Below, piece after piece: positions 30,900 to 39,504 of a DNA stretch of 64,000 nucleotides. Numbering within the stretch: position 1 is the stretch's first letter; each line of letters begins with the position of its first letter. A program made the translations under genes and the position numbers. The stretch lies in the NCBI GenBank assembly GCA_023394875.1, contig JAEXAB010000002.1:62001-126000 (forward strand). Reading direction: 5' to 3'. The notes beneath the pieces were generated by a model, which was given only the letters and a program-made list of their open reading frames with translations, was not told the DNA's origin and did not search any database. The DNA comes from Bacillota bacterium (GTDB lineage: Bacteria; Bacillota; Clostridia; Christensenellales; DTU072).

Positions 30900-32619
30900 T
30901 AGTTACCCCCTCTTCATCTTGTACGTTATCTGTCTTTGTCATAAGTAAACCTATTTCTTCTTTATTTGTCTTTCTTCCTTCCACTATTCCCGTTATTTTG
31001 CCTGCGCATATTACTAAGATTCTGTCGCAAAGCTCAATTAGTACGTCAAGGTCTTCTCCCACGAAAATAACGGCTACTCCCTTTTGTTTTTGCTGATTTA
31101 ATAAGTTATAAATAGTGTATGAGGAATTTATATCCAAGCCTCTTACCGGGTAAGCCGCCATTAAGACGGTAGGCACTGAGGATATTTCTCTTCCCACCAA
31201 AACTTTTTGCACGTTACCGCCCGATAAACGCCTAACTGGTATATTTGTTCCCGGAGTAGCAACTTCCAGACTTTGCACAATGGAATCTGCTAATTTTTTC
31301 GGGTTCTTGCGGTCAACAAATATTGTTTTCCCGCGGCGATAGCTTCTTAGCATCATATTATCGACAATATCCATATTGCCTACAAGCCCCATTCCTAACC
31401 TGTCTTCGGGAACGAAAGAAAGCCTTACGCCAAGTTCTCTTATTTGCACAGGAGATTTTGATTTTAAGTCTACCTTTTCGTCGTTTTTTGTGGGGTCGTA
31501 ATATATTATTTCTCCGCCGTTAAGTTTTTGTAGCCCTGCGATAGCTTCTAATAATTCTCTCTGTCCGCTACCGGCTATGCCGGCTATACCCAAAATTTCT
31601 CCCGAACGCGCCGAAAATGATATATCGCTTAAAATCTTTATTCCTTCTCTATCGGTTGCCGAAATGTTCTTTACTACAAGCCTGTCGGTAACGTCTACGG
31701 GTTCGGTACGTTCTATGTTTAACTCAATTTTCTTACCCACCATCATTTCGGTAAGTTCTTTTTCATTTGTATCTTTGGTATTTACCGTTCCTACGTGTTC
31801 GCCCTTTCTCAATACGGCTACTCTGTCGGAAAGCGCCATAACTTCGTTAAGCTTATGGGTAATGATTATTATTGACTTACCGTCCTCGCGCATTTTGCGT
31901 AAAATAGCAAAAAGCTTTTCGATTTCTTGCGGGGTAAGCACTGCGGTAGGCTCGTCCAAAATCAGTATATCGGCGCCGCGGTATAATACTTTTATAATTT
32001 CCACGGTCTGCTTTTCGCTGACAGCCATATCGTAAATTTTTTTATTGAGATTTATATCAAAGCCGTATTTTGAGGATATTTCTCTGATATTTGCGCCTCT
32101 ATTTTTTGCAAGATGGTTAAATTTAATGCTTTTACCTAATTTAATAAAAGGTAACGCCGATACTTTTGCGACATACTGAAGCATTATTTTTGACTTCTCT
32201 TTTTTATATTCCTTGTCATTGTTTTGAAGATTGCCAAGTTTCCCTAAATAATCTTCTTTGAGAGACTTAGCGTTTTCTTTGATACTGTAGCGGGGCATTT
32301 CTTCCCCCAACAATATATTATCTATAGCGGTAAATACGTCAACCAGCTTAAAATGTTGATGTATCATACCTATTTTTTGATCGTACGCGTCTTTGGGAGA
32401 GCGCATTATTACTTCATTGCCGTTAACTTCGATAACGCCATCGTCGGGGAAATATATCCCTGCTATCATATTCATAAGCGTTGTTTTTCCGCTTCCGTTT
32501 TCGCCCAAAATAGATAGTATTTCTCCTTTGTATATGGATAAGTCTACCTTATTGTTGGCAACGACTTCCCCAAATGTTTTGGTAATATTCTTTAATTGTA
32601 TCGCAACAGTTTTTTCCAC
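30883..32619 (-). CDS. ABC transporter ATP-binding protein, nucleoside/sugar type (two NBDs)
   Basis: A 578-residue protein with two ABC domains. NBD1 has Walker A GENGSGKTTLMN and Walker B LILDEPTAVLTPQE, but its signature is altered (YDMAVSEKQTVEI). NBD2 has degenerate Walker A GIAGSGQRELLEAI (no Lys) and intact signature RLSGGNVQKVLVGREI, as is usual for RbsA/YufO proteins. The total is ~65 residues longer than the usual ~510, due to an insertion around residues 95-160 rich in Lys/Asn (SIKENAKSLKEDYLGKLGN...). A GTG start at 32619 is preferred because GGAGG (32626-32630) is 6 nt upstream; the frame is open to 32667. Confidence 0.92.
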   Translation of the reverse strand: MEKTVAIQLKNITKTFGEVVANNKVDLSIYKGEILSILGENGSGKTTLMNMIAGIYFPDDGVIEVNGNEVIMRSPKDAYDQKIGMIHQHFKLVDVFTAIDNILLGEEMPRYSIKENAKSLKEDYLGKLGNLQNNDKEYKKEKSKIMLQYVAKVSALPFIKLGKSIKFNHLAKNRGANIREISSKYGFDINLNKKIYDMAVSEKQTVEIIKVLYRGADILILDEPTAVLTPQEIEKLFAILRKMREDGKSIIIITHKLNEVMALSDRVAVLRKGEHVGTVNTKDTNEKELTEMMVGKKIELNIERTEPVDVTDRLVVKNISATDREGIKILSDISFSARSGEILGIAGIAGSGQRELLEAIAGLQKLNGGEIIYYDPTKNDEKVDLKSKSPVQIRELGVRLSFVPEDRLGMGLVGNMDIVDNMMLRSYRRGKTIFVDRKNPKKLADSIVQSLEVATPGTNIPVRRLSGGNVQKVLVGREISSVPTVLMAAYPVRGLDINSSYTIYNLLNQQKQKGVAVIFVGEDLDVLIELCDRILVICAGKITGIVEGRKTNKEEIGLLMTKTDNVQDEEGVTNDGKK

Positions 32620-32645
32620 ACTGTTCCTCCGTTTTTGTATTGGTA

Positions 32646-32680
32646 AAAAATATGTAAGACGGAGCAATGCCCCGTCTTAC
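32646..32680 (-). terminator. intercistronic terminator-like hairpin
   Basis: GTAAGACGG pairs with CCGTCTTAC (32654-32662 and 32672-32680), followed on the minus strand by ATATTTTTT. It lies between the BMP lipoprotein gene and the ATPase, so probably lowers transporter expression relative to the abundant binding protein. Confidence 0.8.
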
Positions 32681-32700
32681 GTCAATATTAAAACTCTATC

Positions 32701-33900
32701 TTAGAATGCTGAATTTAACAAAGTGATTCCGTCAATATTCATATCAAAATAAGGAGCCGAACGTACTGAGGATTCTGCAAAATAAGTAACGCCGCTTTCT
32801 GTTTTGATGCACTCAACGCCTTCCATACCGAAAGAGTTGGTATAAGTAGTCAAGTTAGCTCCGTTTACGGTAAATTTGCTGCAATCAAAAACTTTGATTT
32901 CGCCGGAGATTAATTTAGCTTTGATTTCGTCGATTTTTGCTTGAGTTCCTGCAGCTGCAGCCTGGGTATTAACGTCGGTCAATACTACAGAACCTTCTTC
33001 GATACCGCCGCACCAGTTCTTAGCGATTTCTTTGCCGTTCTTAACACAGTTGATAACATACATGTAGTAAGGAGCCCAGTTGATTCTGGAAGAAACGATA
33101 AAGGTGTTGGGGCAGGATTCTTTTGTGCTGCCGTTGTAAGAAACATTGGGAACACCGGCTTCTTCGCAAGCGGAAGGAGCGCCCATAGAGTCTGCATGTT
33201 GGCTAATTAATTTAGCGCCGCCGGCAATAAGGCTGTTAGCTGCTTCTTTCTCACTAGATTCATTGTACCAACTTCCTGTAAAGGTAACGTCCATAGTAAC
33301 AGTGGGGCAAATGGACTTAGCGCCAAGATAGAAAGAGGTATAACCGGAAATAACTTCTGCATAAGTAAACGCGCCAACGTAACCCATTTTTGCTTGAGAG
33401 GCGGTGAAATTACCTGCGGCGATCATTTCGTTAAGTTTCATACCGGCGGCAATACCTGCAAGATAACGACCTTCATATATAGAAGCGAAGGCATTGTGGA
33501 AATTAGGAAGATTTTCAGCTTCAGCCATTGTTCCGGTAGCGTGGCAGAATTGCACGTTGGGGAACTCTTTAGCGGCTTTAATCATAAACTCTTCGTGACC
33601 GAAACTATCAGCGATTATTATGCTGCAACCTTGGTCTACCAAGTCTGCTGCTGCTTCGTAGCAATCGTTAGTTTCATCAACAGGAGCTTTGATGATTACT
33701 TGAGAATCCTTCAAGCCTAATTCTTTCTTTACCTCATTCATTGCGTCAATGAAGTTTTTGTCGTAGGTAGAGTTGCTGTCGTGTAAGCAAATAAGACCGA
33801 TTTTGAAATCGTCGTCTTTGTTGCAAGCCGACAAGCTGATACCTAGCGCTGCTACTACAGCAACAATTAGAACCAATGCTAAAACTTTTTTCATCTTCAT
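32701..33900 (-). CDS. BMP-family substrate-binding lipoprotein (PnrA/YufN-like)
   Basis: A 399-residue lipoprotein. The signal peptide MKMKKVLALVLIVAVVAALG ends in lipobox LSAC (Cys ~26). The mature part begins FKIGLICLHDSNSTYDKNFIDAM and has VDQGCSIIIADSFGHEEFM and CHATGTMAEAENLPNFHNAFASIYEGRYLAGIAAG, as expected for BMP/PnrA purine-nucleoside receptors. It captures the ligand outside the cell for the ABC permeases encoded next. GGAGG precedes the ATG. Co-transcribed with xpt (46-nt gap). Confidence 0.95.
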   Translation of the reverse strand: MKMKKVLALVLIVAVVAALGISLSACNKDDDFKIGLICLHDSNSTYDKNFIDAMNEVKKELGLKDSQVIIKAPVDETNDCYEAAADLVDQGCSIIIADSFGHEEFMIKAAKEFPNVQFCHATGTMAEAENLPNFHNAFASIYEGRYLAGIAAGMKLNEMIAAGNFTASQAKMGYVGAFTYAEVISGYTSFYLGAKSICPTVTMDVTFTGSWYNESSEKEAANSLIAGGAKLISQHADSMGAPSACEEAGVPNVSYNGSTKESCPNTFIVSSRINWAPYYMYVINCVKNGKEIAKNWCGGIEEGSVVLTDVNTQAAAAGTQAKIDEIKAKLISGEIKVFDCSKFTVNGANLTTYTNSFGMEGVECIKTESGVTYFAESSVRSAPYFDMNIDGITLLNSAF

Positions 33901-33946
33901 TTTTGTTTGTCCTCCGATTTATATTTTTTGTGAAATGAAAAACTTG

Positions 33947-34522
33947 TTAATTTGCCGAAAAAGTTAGGGAATCAGGGGTCATACTAGCAATTTTGGCTAA
34001 GGATTCTACCCGAATGCCTCTGCTTCGTATGCTATTGCCGCCACCCTGAAAAACTTTTTCTATTACCGCGCCGCAACCAACTAAAGTCGCTTTGCTCTGC
34101 TCAATTAGAGAAATCAAGCCTTGCATTGCCTCTCCGTTAGCCAAAAAATCATCTATGATTAGTATTCTGTCGGTTTCTTTCAAATATTCCTTAGAAACAA
34201 CAATGTCATATACTTTTCCGTGTGTATATGACATTACTTTGCTGTGATAGACTGAGTCTGATATGTTTTTTGTCTGCGCTTTTTTGGCGAATACCATAGG
34301 TACGTTAAAAGCGTAGGCGGTGAAACCTGCAATTACTATACCTGAAGCCTCAATAGTGAGAATTTTGTTTATTCCGCTGCCCTGAAAAAGTTTTACAAAC
34401 TCTTTGCTGAGTTGGGAGATTAGAGCTAAATCAACCTGATGATTTAGAAAGCTGTCTACTTTTAGAATATTGTCGGGAAATACCTTTCCGTCTTTTAGTA
34501 TTCTGTCCTCAAGCAGTTGCAA
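33947..34522 (-). CDS. xpt: xanthine phosphoribosyltransferase
   Basis: A 191-residue type I PRTase. RILIIDDFLANGEAMQGLISL is the PRPP-binding signature; LLEDRILKDGKVFPDNILKVDSFLNHQVDL matches the Xpt N-terminus closely, and the hood/C-terminal region IRSRGIRVESLAKI fits too. It converts xanthine plus PRPP to XMP. A TTG at 34522 is chosen as start since GGAG lies 8 nt upstream and homologues begin there; a GTG at 34543 lacks a site. First gene of the purine uptake operon; promoter at 34556-34584. No purine riboswitch is visible in the short leader. Confidence 0.95.
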   Translation of the reverse strand: MQLLEDRILKDGKVFPDNILKVDSFLNHQVDLALISQLSKEFVKLFQGSGINKILTIEASGIVIAGFTAYAFNVPMVFAKKAQTKNISDSVYHSKVMSYTHGKVYDIVVSKEYLKETDRILIIDDFLANGEAMQGLISLIEQSKATLVGCGAVIEKVFQGGGNSIRSRGIRVESLAKIASMTPDSLTFSAN

Positions 34523-34555
34523 TTTTTTGGCTCCTTGTCTCACTCTTATATAACC

Positions 34556-34584
34556 ATTTTATAAATTGAAAAAATCATAGTCAA
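34556..34584 (-). promoter_or_regulatory. promoter of xpt-BMP-ABC operon
   Basis: Minus-strand TTGACT (34579-34584), 17-nt spacer, TAAAAT (34556-34561), about 35 nt before the xpt start. Confidence 0.75.
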
Positions 34585-34705
34585 GCGAAACAAGGCGGTT
34601 TTTGTAAAAAAATGAAATAATTTTTTTGCTGAATTTTGGGCGCCGTAATTTATAGGTTTTTTTTGCTAAAATACCATATAATCAAACTCACTTTGATAGC
34701 CGATA

Positions 34706-34734
34706 TTGCAAAGCGGCAAGATATTGTTTATAAT
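34706..34734 (+). promoter_or_regulatory. promoter of the beta-mannosidase gene
   Basis: TTGCAA (34706-34711), 17-nt spacer, TATAAT (34729-34734), about 30 nt before the ATG at 34765. Confidence 0.7.
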
Positions 34735-34764
34735 AAAAATATCAAAGGAAAAACGGGGAAAACT

Positions 34765-37278
34765 ATGCTTAAACTATCGCTTAACGGAAAATGGCAATTC
34801 AAAGACTCGGAAGGACAAAATTTTTTGCCGGCGAATGTACCCGGGTGCCAATATCTTGACTTACTCAATCTGAAAATTATCGAAGATCCTTTTGTGGAAC
34901 TTAATGAAGAAAAATCCTTTTGGGTGGGAGAAAAAGACTGGATATATAAAAAAGAATTTGACGTAACCGATGACATTTTTAATTCAAAATCCATAATATT
35001 GGAATTTAACAGAATAGATACTATTGCCGACGTAACTTTCAACGGTGTGTTGCTTGCAAAAACCGATAACATAAACCGCGTTTATGACTTTGATATAAAA
35101 CCATATATAAAAAAGGATAATAATATTCTTATAATATATTTCCACTCCCCTGTAAATTATGTCAAAGAGGCGTATTCCAAAGATAAGAACGTAGCCAACA
35201 CAAACGGGATAAAAGGGGTGCCGCATATCCGTAAAGCTCAATGCCATTTCGGATGGGACTGGGGTCCGTGCCTACCTACTGTGGGACTAGGCGGTGACGT
35301 CACTTTGTATGCCTTTGATATTACCCGTATAGAAAACATACAAATTATTCAACGCCACTTCGATAATAAAGTAGAGCTGGAAATAACTGCGGACGCCGAA
35401 GAAGGAAAAGAGCTTGAGTTTGTTTTGTCTAATCCAAATAAACAAGAGTTTACTGTTACAACTAAAAACAGCAAGGCAACGTTTTTGATAGAGAACCCCC
35501 AACTTTGGTGGACGAACGATATTAGCGGCAAGATAAAACAGCCTCTTTATTCGGTAAATGTTTTGTATAAGGGCGACCCGACTTCTAAAGTAACCAAAAG
35601 AATAGGCTTACGGACAATTATCTTAAATAAAGAATCTGACGAATACGGCAAACAGTTTCAGTTTGTACTAAACGGCGTGCCGCTCTTTTGCAAGGGAGCA
35701 AATTTTATCCCCGCCGATTCTTTCTATACACGCTTTGATGAGACTAAAATAAACAAGCTATTAAATTCCGCCCTAGACGCCAATATGAATATGATAAGAG
35801 TTTGGGGAGGAGGTTTTTACGAAAGCGACGCTTTTTACGATAAATGTGACGAACTGGGAATACTGATTTGGCAAGACTTTTGTTTTGCCTGCGGATTATA
35901 TCCTTTATATAATGAGGAATTTTTATCGAACGTAAAAAAAGAAGTTATCGACAACGTAAAAAGGCTCCGTCACCACCCGTCTTTGGCGCTTTGGTGCGGC
36001 AATAACGAAATCGAAGCAATGTCTGCCCTTTGGCGGCATAAGAAAAAAGCCCTTGCCGAAACTAAAAAGTTTTTCTACCATATTTTGCCCGAACTTTTGT
36101 CCACTTTGGATAACGTTACGCCTTTTATACAGGGCTCCCCCACTTCATATGAGTTTCTAAAAAACGTCAACAGTCCCAACGAAGGCGACTCCCACTTGTG
36201 GAACGTATGGCACGGATTACAGCCGATAACTTTTTATCGTAAAAAATTCAGCCGTTTTTGTTCGGAATTCGGTATGGAATCTCTTCCCGATATCAAAACG
36301 CTACTCAGCTTTACCGACAGAAAGAATTTTTCTATGACTTCTCCCGCCTTTAAGTCGCATCAAAAATGCCTTTCAGGCAATGAAAAAATACTCTACTATA
36401 TAGCGCTACGCTTCCGCCTGCCGAAAAATTTTGAGGATATGGCGTATTTATCCCAGATTATGCAAGCAGAGGTTATAAAAGACGCCACCGAACATTGGAG
36501 ACGCAACAGAGGGCGTTGCAACGGCTCACTCTATTGGCAGCTTAACGATTGCTGGCCATGTATGAGTTGGGCGGGTATGGACTATTATGGACGGTACAAG
36601 GCTCTCCACTACCGCGCAAAACACTTCTTCTCCCCAATATGCGTATCGCTGGTAAGTGAAGGCAAAAACAAAGTTGACCTATATGTAATTAACGATACCA
36701 CTAAGCCGGTAGAACTAAGCGCCAGGTTAACGCTCAATACCTTTGACGGCAAGGAACTGATTTTCGACGACTTTGTCTTTAACGCAAAGGAACTGTCCTC
36801 AATAAAAATAACTTCCTATGATTTCAGCAAAGAATTGAATAAAATAAAAAACGCCGCGGTATGCAAAGCGGAAATCTTTTGCGAAGATAAATCAATCGGA
36901 GAAAGTTATTTGTTATTCGCCCCCGAAAAAAAATTAACATTGCCAAAAGTTACTTTTACTACTAAGGCAAAAATAAACAACAACGTAGGACATATCAATA
37001 TAAAAGCCGATAATTACGCAAGATACGTTAGTATCACGCATCCCGATTATGATATAACTTTCAGCGACAATTATTTTGACCTACTTAGCGGAGAAACTAA
37101 AAAAATAACCTTTGAAGTACCTGATAACTTCGGAGAAGATTTCCTAAATAAGTTGGAAATACGTTGCGCCAACGAAATACCGCCGAAATGTTCTAAGTTT
37201 AGTGACTTTTTGTTCCGCAAAAAAGTTCTGTTGTCCCCTATTAACTTAGCCCAGTGGATAGCTTATCATTTTAACTAA
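34765..37278 (+). CDS. beta-mannosidase, glycoside hydrolase family 2
   Basis: An 837-residue enzyme with the GH2 layout: N-terminal jelly roll (LNGKWQFKDSEG..., GCQYLDLL), Ig-like domain, and a TIM barrel. FGWDWGPCLPTVGLGG is typical of beta-mannosidases. The acid/base Glu is in LWCGNNEIEAM and the nucleophile Glu in CSEFGMESLPD; GSLYWQLNDCWPCMSWAG near the barrel end is also characteristic. It releases mannose from beta-mannosides or manno-oligosaccharides. The absence of a signal peptide suggests a cytoplasmic enzyme. The ATG at 34765 follows CGGGGAAAA; the longer frame from 34636 includes the promoter and is rejected. Divergent from xpt, monocistronic. Confidence 0.93.
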   Translation: MLKLSLNGKWQFKDSEGQNFLPANVPGCQYLDLLNLKIIEDPFVELNEEKSFWVGEKDWIYKKEFDVTDDIFNSKSIILEFNRIDTIADVTFNGVLLAKTDNINRVYDFDIKPYIKKDNNILIIYFHSPVNYVKEAYSKDKNVANTNGIKGVPHIRKAQCHFGWDWGPCLPTVGLGGDVTLYAFDITRIENIQIIQRHFDNKVELEITADAEEGKELEFVLSNPNKQEFTVTTKNSKATFLIENPQLWWTNDISGKIKQPLYSVNVLYKGDPTSKVTKRIGLRTIILNKESDEYGKQFQFVLNGVPLFCKGANFIPADSFYTRFDETKINKLLNSALDANMNMIRVWGGGFYESDAFYDKCDELGILIWQDFCFACGLYPLYNEEFLSNVKKEVIDNVKRLRHHPSLALWCGNNEIEAMSALWRHKKKALAETKKFFYHILPELLSTLDNVTPFIQGSPTSYEFLKNVNSPNEGDSHLWNVWHGLQPITFYRKKFSRFCSEFGMESLPDIKTLLSFTDRKNFSMTSPAFKSHQKCLSGNEKILYYIALRFRLPKNFEDMAYLSQIMQAEVIKDATEHWRRNRGRCNGSLYWQLNDCWPCMSWAGMDYYGRYKALHYRAKHFFSPICVSLVSEGKNKVDLYVINDTTKPVELSARLTLNTFDGKELIFDDFVFNAKELSSIKITSYDFSKELNKIKNAAVCKAEIFCEDKSIGESYLLFAPEKKLTLPKVTFTTKAKINNNVGHINIKADNYARYVSITHPDYDITFSDNYFDLLSGETKKITFEVPDNFGEDFLNKLEIRCANEIPPKCSKFSDFLFRKKVLLSPINLAQWIAYHFN

Positions 37279-37371
37279 AATCCCCTTTATAAATAAAATT
37301 ATCTTGCACTTTTAATAACTGTGAAAGTTTTTTTTCGTTTTTGCTCATACTATGTTTTATGGAGCAAAAAA

Positions 37372-37614
37372 ATGTTTGACGTTAATCTTATTGCCGAAAG
37401 AGCCAAAGAACTGGTTAAAGACATACCGAAAATAAAAATAGGAATGGCGGAAAGACTAACTCCCGGAGTCGTGAAAATAAACTACGTCTCTTACGACAAA
37501 GTTGACTTAACTAGAATTAAATACTGCCTGGAAAAAGAATTTATACCCTTACAAATTTACTTTACCTGCGTACCTATCTCAATAGAAGAAAAAACGGCAA
37601 TTTTCAGTCGTTGA
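37372..37614 (+). CDS. hypothetical small protein
   Basis: An 80-residue protein with no family I recognise (MFDVNLIAERAKELVKDI, then KIGMAERLTPGVVKINYV, then CVPISIEEKTAIF). The ATG at 37372 follows GGAGC; an upstream frame to 37321 has no ribosome-binding site. Its 3' end overlaps by 36 nt the convergent remnant at 37579-37908. Charged with alternating strands; function unknown. Confidence 0.5.
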   Translation: MFDVNLIAERAKELVKDIPKIKIGMAERLTPGVVKINYVSYDKVDLTRIKYCLEKEFIPLQIYFTCVPISIEEKTAIFSR

Positions 37615-37908
37615 AAACATACTTGTATAAACCTCTAATAATCTCCCTTGCTCATCTCTAACCTTGACCTTAAAAAACTCTGCTTGTGCTTCGGTTAGCT
37701 TCTTTCCGTTGCTGTCAGTTAAGGAGTATTTGGGCTCTTTTTCTATATTTTTATCACTATCTAAACTTTTTTTATCAAAAGTATTGCTATTTTCGGAAGA
37801 GTTGGATATAATAGTAGATGTGGAGACAGTCTTTGTACTTTCTTCGCTGGGCTTTGACCCTTTATTGTTCCCGTCTATCATTTTAGACGGGAATTCTATT
37901 TCTCTCAT
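37579..37908 (-). pseudogene. remnant of a large polyvalent mobile-element protein
   Basis: A 109-codon frame whose last third, PKYSLTDSNGKKLTEAQAEF then FKVKVRDEQGRLLEVY, is the linker-plus-start of an ADP-ribosyltransferase-like domain seen in very large phage and ICE proteins (usual text: YSLTDSxGxxLTxxQxxFFxxSKVRDxxGxLLxVYHGT). Here it ends right after the VY with SMFSTTENCRFFFY, and 60 Ser/Asn-rich residues precede it. No clear ribosome-binding site. The fragment lies just downstream of a tRNA cluster, a usual integration target, so it is probably debris of an integrated element. Confidence 0.6.
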
Positions 37909-38087
37909 ATTACCTATGTTATATATAGCTTCAATTTGTCCGTCAATAGATATTGATAATTGAACACTAAACTCAATGGATAAGTACGTCCTATTAGCTA
38001 TGATATAGCATTATTGACAAGTGGAACTCCTTAAAAATATAAATGTATCAAGATTGCATCAAAAATGTTTTATATGTTAAAAGATAG

Positions 38088-38126
38088 CCATAAAAAAAAG
38101 AAAACCACCCTTGTTAGAGTGGTTTT
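38088..38126 (-). terminator. terminator of the tRNA operon
   Basis: On the minus strand AACCAC/GTGGTT stem followed by TTCTTTTTTTTAT, just downstream of tRNA-Leu. Confidence 0.8.
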
Positions 38127-38132
38127 TTCTGT

Positions 38133-38216
38133 TGGTGCGGATAAAAGGACTTGAACCTTCACGTCGTGGACACTAGATCCTAAGTCTAGCGCGTCTGCCA
38201 GTTCCGCCATATCCGC
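38133..38216 (-). tRNA. tRNA-Leu (UAG)
   Basis: Acceptor GCGGATA, long variable arm, anticodon loop CTTAGGA (anticodon TAG), encoded CCA. Its 5' end abuts the CCA of tRNA-Lys with no spacer. Confidence 0.95.
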
Positions 38217-38292
38217 TGGTGATCCATCGGAGATTCGAACTCCGGACACCTTGATTAAAAGTCAAGTGCTCTACCTGCTGAGCTAATGGATC
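38217..38292 (-). tRNA. tRNA-Lys (UUU)
   Basis: Acceptor GATCCAT/ATGGATC, anticodon loop CTTTTAA (anticodon TTT), encoded CCA. Confidence 0.97.
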
Positions 38293-38298
38293 ATAGTA

Positions 38299-38373
38299 TG
38301 GCTGGGGTGGCAGGATTTGAACCTACGAATGCGGGAGTCAAAGTCCCGTGCCTTACCGCTTGGCGACACCCCA
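38299..38373 (-). tRNA. tRNA-Gln (UUG)
   Basis: Acceptor TGGGGTG/CACCCCA, anticodon loop CTTTGAC (anticodon TTG), encoded CCA. Confidence 0.96.
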
Positions 38374-38401
38374 TTGTCGCATAAAAAATGATAGTTACTT
38401 T

Positions 38402-38479
38402 TGGGGTGAGTAGTGGGATTTGAACCCACGACCTTCAGAGCCACAATCTGACGCGCTAACCAACTGTGCTATACCCACC
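38402..38479 (-). tRNA. tRNA-His (GUG)
   Basis: Anticodon loop TTGTGGC (anticodon GTG), C73 discriminator and additional G at -1 as expected for tRNA-His, encoded CCA. Confidence 0.96.
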
Positions 38480-38486
38480 ATACTTG

Positions 38487-38563
38487 TGGCGAACCAGGGG
38501 GGATTCGAACCCTCGACCTACGGCTTAGAAGGCCGTTGCTCTATCCTGCTGAGCTACTGGTTC
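38487..38563 (-). tRNA. tRNA-Arg (UCU)
   Basis: Acceptor GAACCAG/CTGGTTC, anticodon loop CTTCTAA (anticodon TCT), encoded CCA. Confidence 0.96.
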
Positions 38564-38645
38564 ATACAGTAACTATCTAGATTTATAAATTTAAGATACA
38601 TAACCGCCGAACAACAGTCGGCACAGGTACAGAATGCTTATGGTT

Positions 38646-38719
<74 letters not shown>

Positions 38720-38737
38720 ACATCAAAATGCCTATTA

Positions 38738-38766
38738 AGTATAATAAATGCAAGTCAGTTTGTCAA
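38738..38766 (-). promoter_or_regulatory. promoter of the six-tRNA operon
   Basis: Minus-strand TTGACA (38761-38766), 17-nt spacer, TATACT (38738-38743), about 15 nt before tRNA-Gly. Confidence 0.85.
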
Positions 38767-38861
38767 ATAAATTTTATAGAGTTTTCTAAAAAAATAAGAA
38801 TTGCTTCCCATATATCCCATTATTACTTTATAATCTGCTACCAAAAATTATTTCCAAACAG

Positions 38862-38890
38862 TTGACAATAATAATGTTATTATCTATAAT
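38862..38890 (+). promoter_or_regulatory. promoter of tRNA-Lys(CUU)
   Basis: Perfect consensus TTGACA (38862-38867), 17-nt spacer, TATAAT (38885-38890), 26 nt before the tRNA. Confidence 0.92.
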
Positions 38891-38916
38891 ACTAAAGTAA
38901 CAAAAAAACTAACTTT

Positions 38917-38992
38917 GCGCCTCTAGCTCAGTTGGTAGAGCAATTGACTCTTAATCAATGGGTCCAGGGTTCGAGTCCCTGGAGGCGCACCA
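38917..38992 (+). tRNA. tRNA-Lys (CUU)
   Basis: Acceptor GCGCCTC/GAGGCGC, anticodon loop CTCTTAA (anticodon CTT), encoded CCA. Own promoter and terminator. Confidence 0.97.
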
Positions 38993-39023
38993 AAAAACCG
39001 ACTAAATAAAAGTCGGCTTTTTT
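38993..39023. terminator. bidirectional terminator between tRNA-Lys and bcp
   Basis: CCGACT (38998-39003) pairs with AGTCGG (39011-39016), A-run before and T-run after. It serves tRNA-Lys on the plus strand and the long surface-protein operon ending with bcp on the minus strand. Confidence 0.9.
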
Positions 39024-39027
39024 ACTT

Positions 39028-39483
39028 TTATGATAAATATTCCAAAATCTCCATTGCGTTGGTGTCGGGGTTGGCTTTGGGGAAAACTTTCTCTACTTTA
39101 CCCTCTTCGTTGATTATGTATGTACATCTGACAACGCCAAAGGAATTTTTGCCGTACATTTTCTTTTCCTGCCAGGCTCCGTATGCCGTTATTGCTGTTT
39201 TTTCGGTATCGGATAAGAGGATAAAAGGTAAATCGTATTTTTCTATGAAATTTTTATGCGATGCGATGGAATCCTTGCTGATTCCTATTACCACGGTATT
39301 TTTGTCGCGCAGAGGTTTGTACGCGCCCTTAAAAGCGCAGGCTTGACGACTGCAACCCGGAGTGTTGTCCTTTGGATAAAAGTACACCACTACTTTTTTG
39401 CCAATAAAATCGGACAGGCTTATTACATTGCCGTCCTTATCGGGTAAAGAAAATTGCGGGGCTATGCTGCCTATTGATAACAT
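39028..39483 (-). CDS. bcp: thioredoxin-dependent peroxiredoxin, Bcp/PrxQ type
   Basis: A 151-residue peroxidase. VVVYFYPKDNTPGCSRQACAF contains the peroxidatic Cys of the PGC motif and a resolving Cys 5 residues later, as in Bcp/PrxQ; PDKDGNVISLSDFIGKKV and VRCTYIINEEGKV are also typical. It reduces H2O2 and organic peroxides in the cytoplasm. AAGGAGG precedes the ATG. Only 21 nt separate it from the stop of the LRR lipoprotein gene, and no terminator lies between, so it may be expressed as the last gene of the surface-protein operon. Confidence 0.96.
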   Translation of the reverse strand: MLSIGSIAPQFSLPDKDGNVISLSDFIGKKVVVYFYPKDNTPGCSRQACAFKGAYKPLRDKNTVVIGISKDSIASHKNFIEKYDLPFILLSDTEKTAITAYGAWQEKKMYGKNSFGVVRCTYIINEEGKVEKVFPKANPDTNAMEILEYLS

Positions 39484-39504
39484 AAAATAACCCTCCTTAG
39501 TTTG

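Noticed and set aside
34523..34635. purine riboswitch upstream of xpt
   Set aside because: The region from the promoter to the start codon is only about 35 nt; too short for the aptamer, whose conserved elements are absent.
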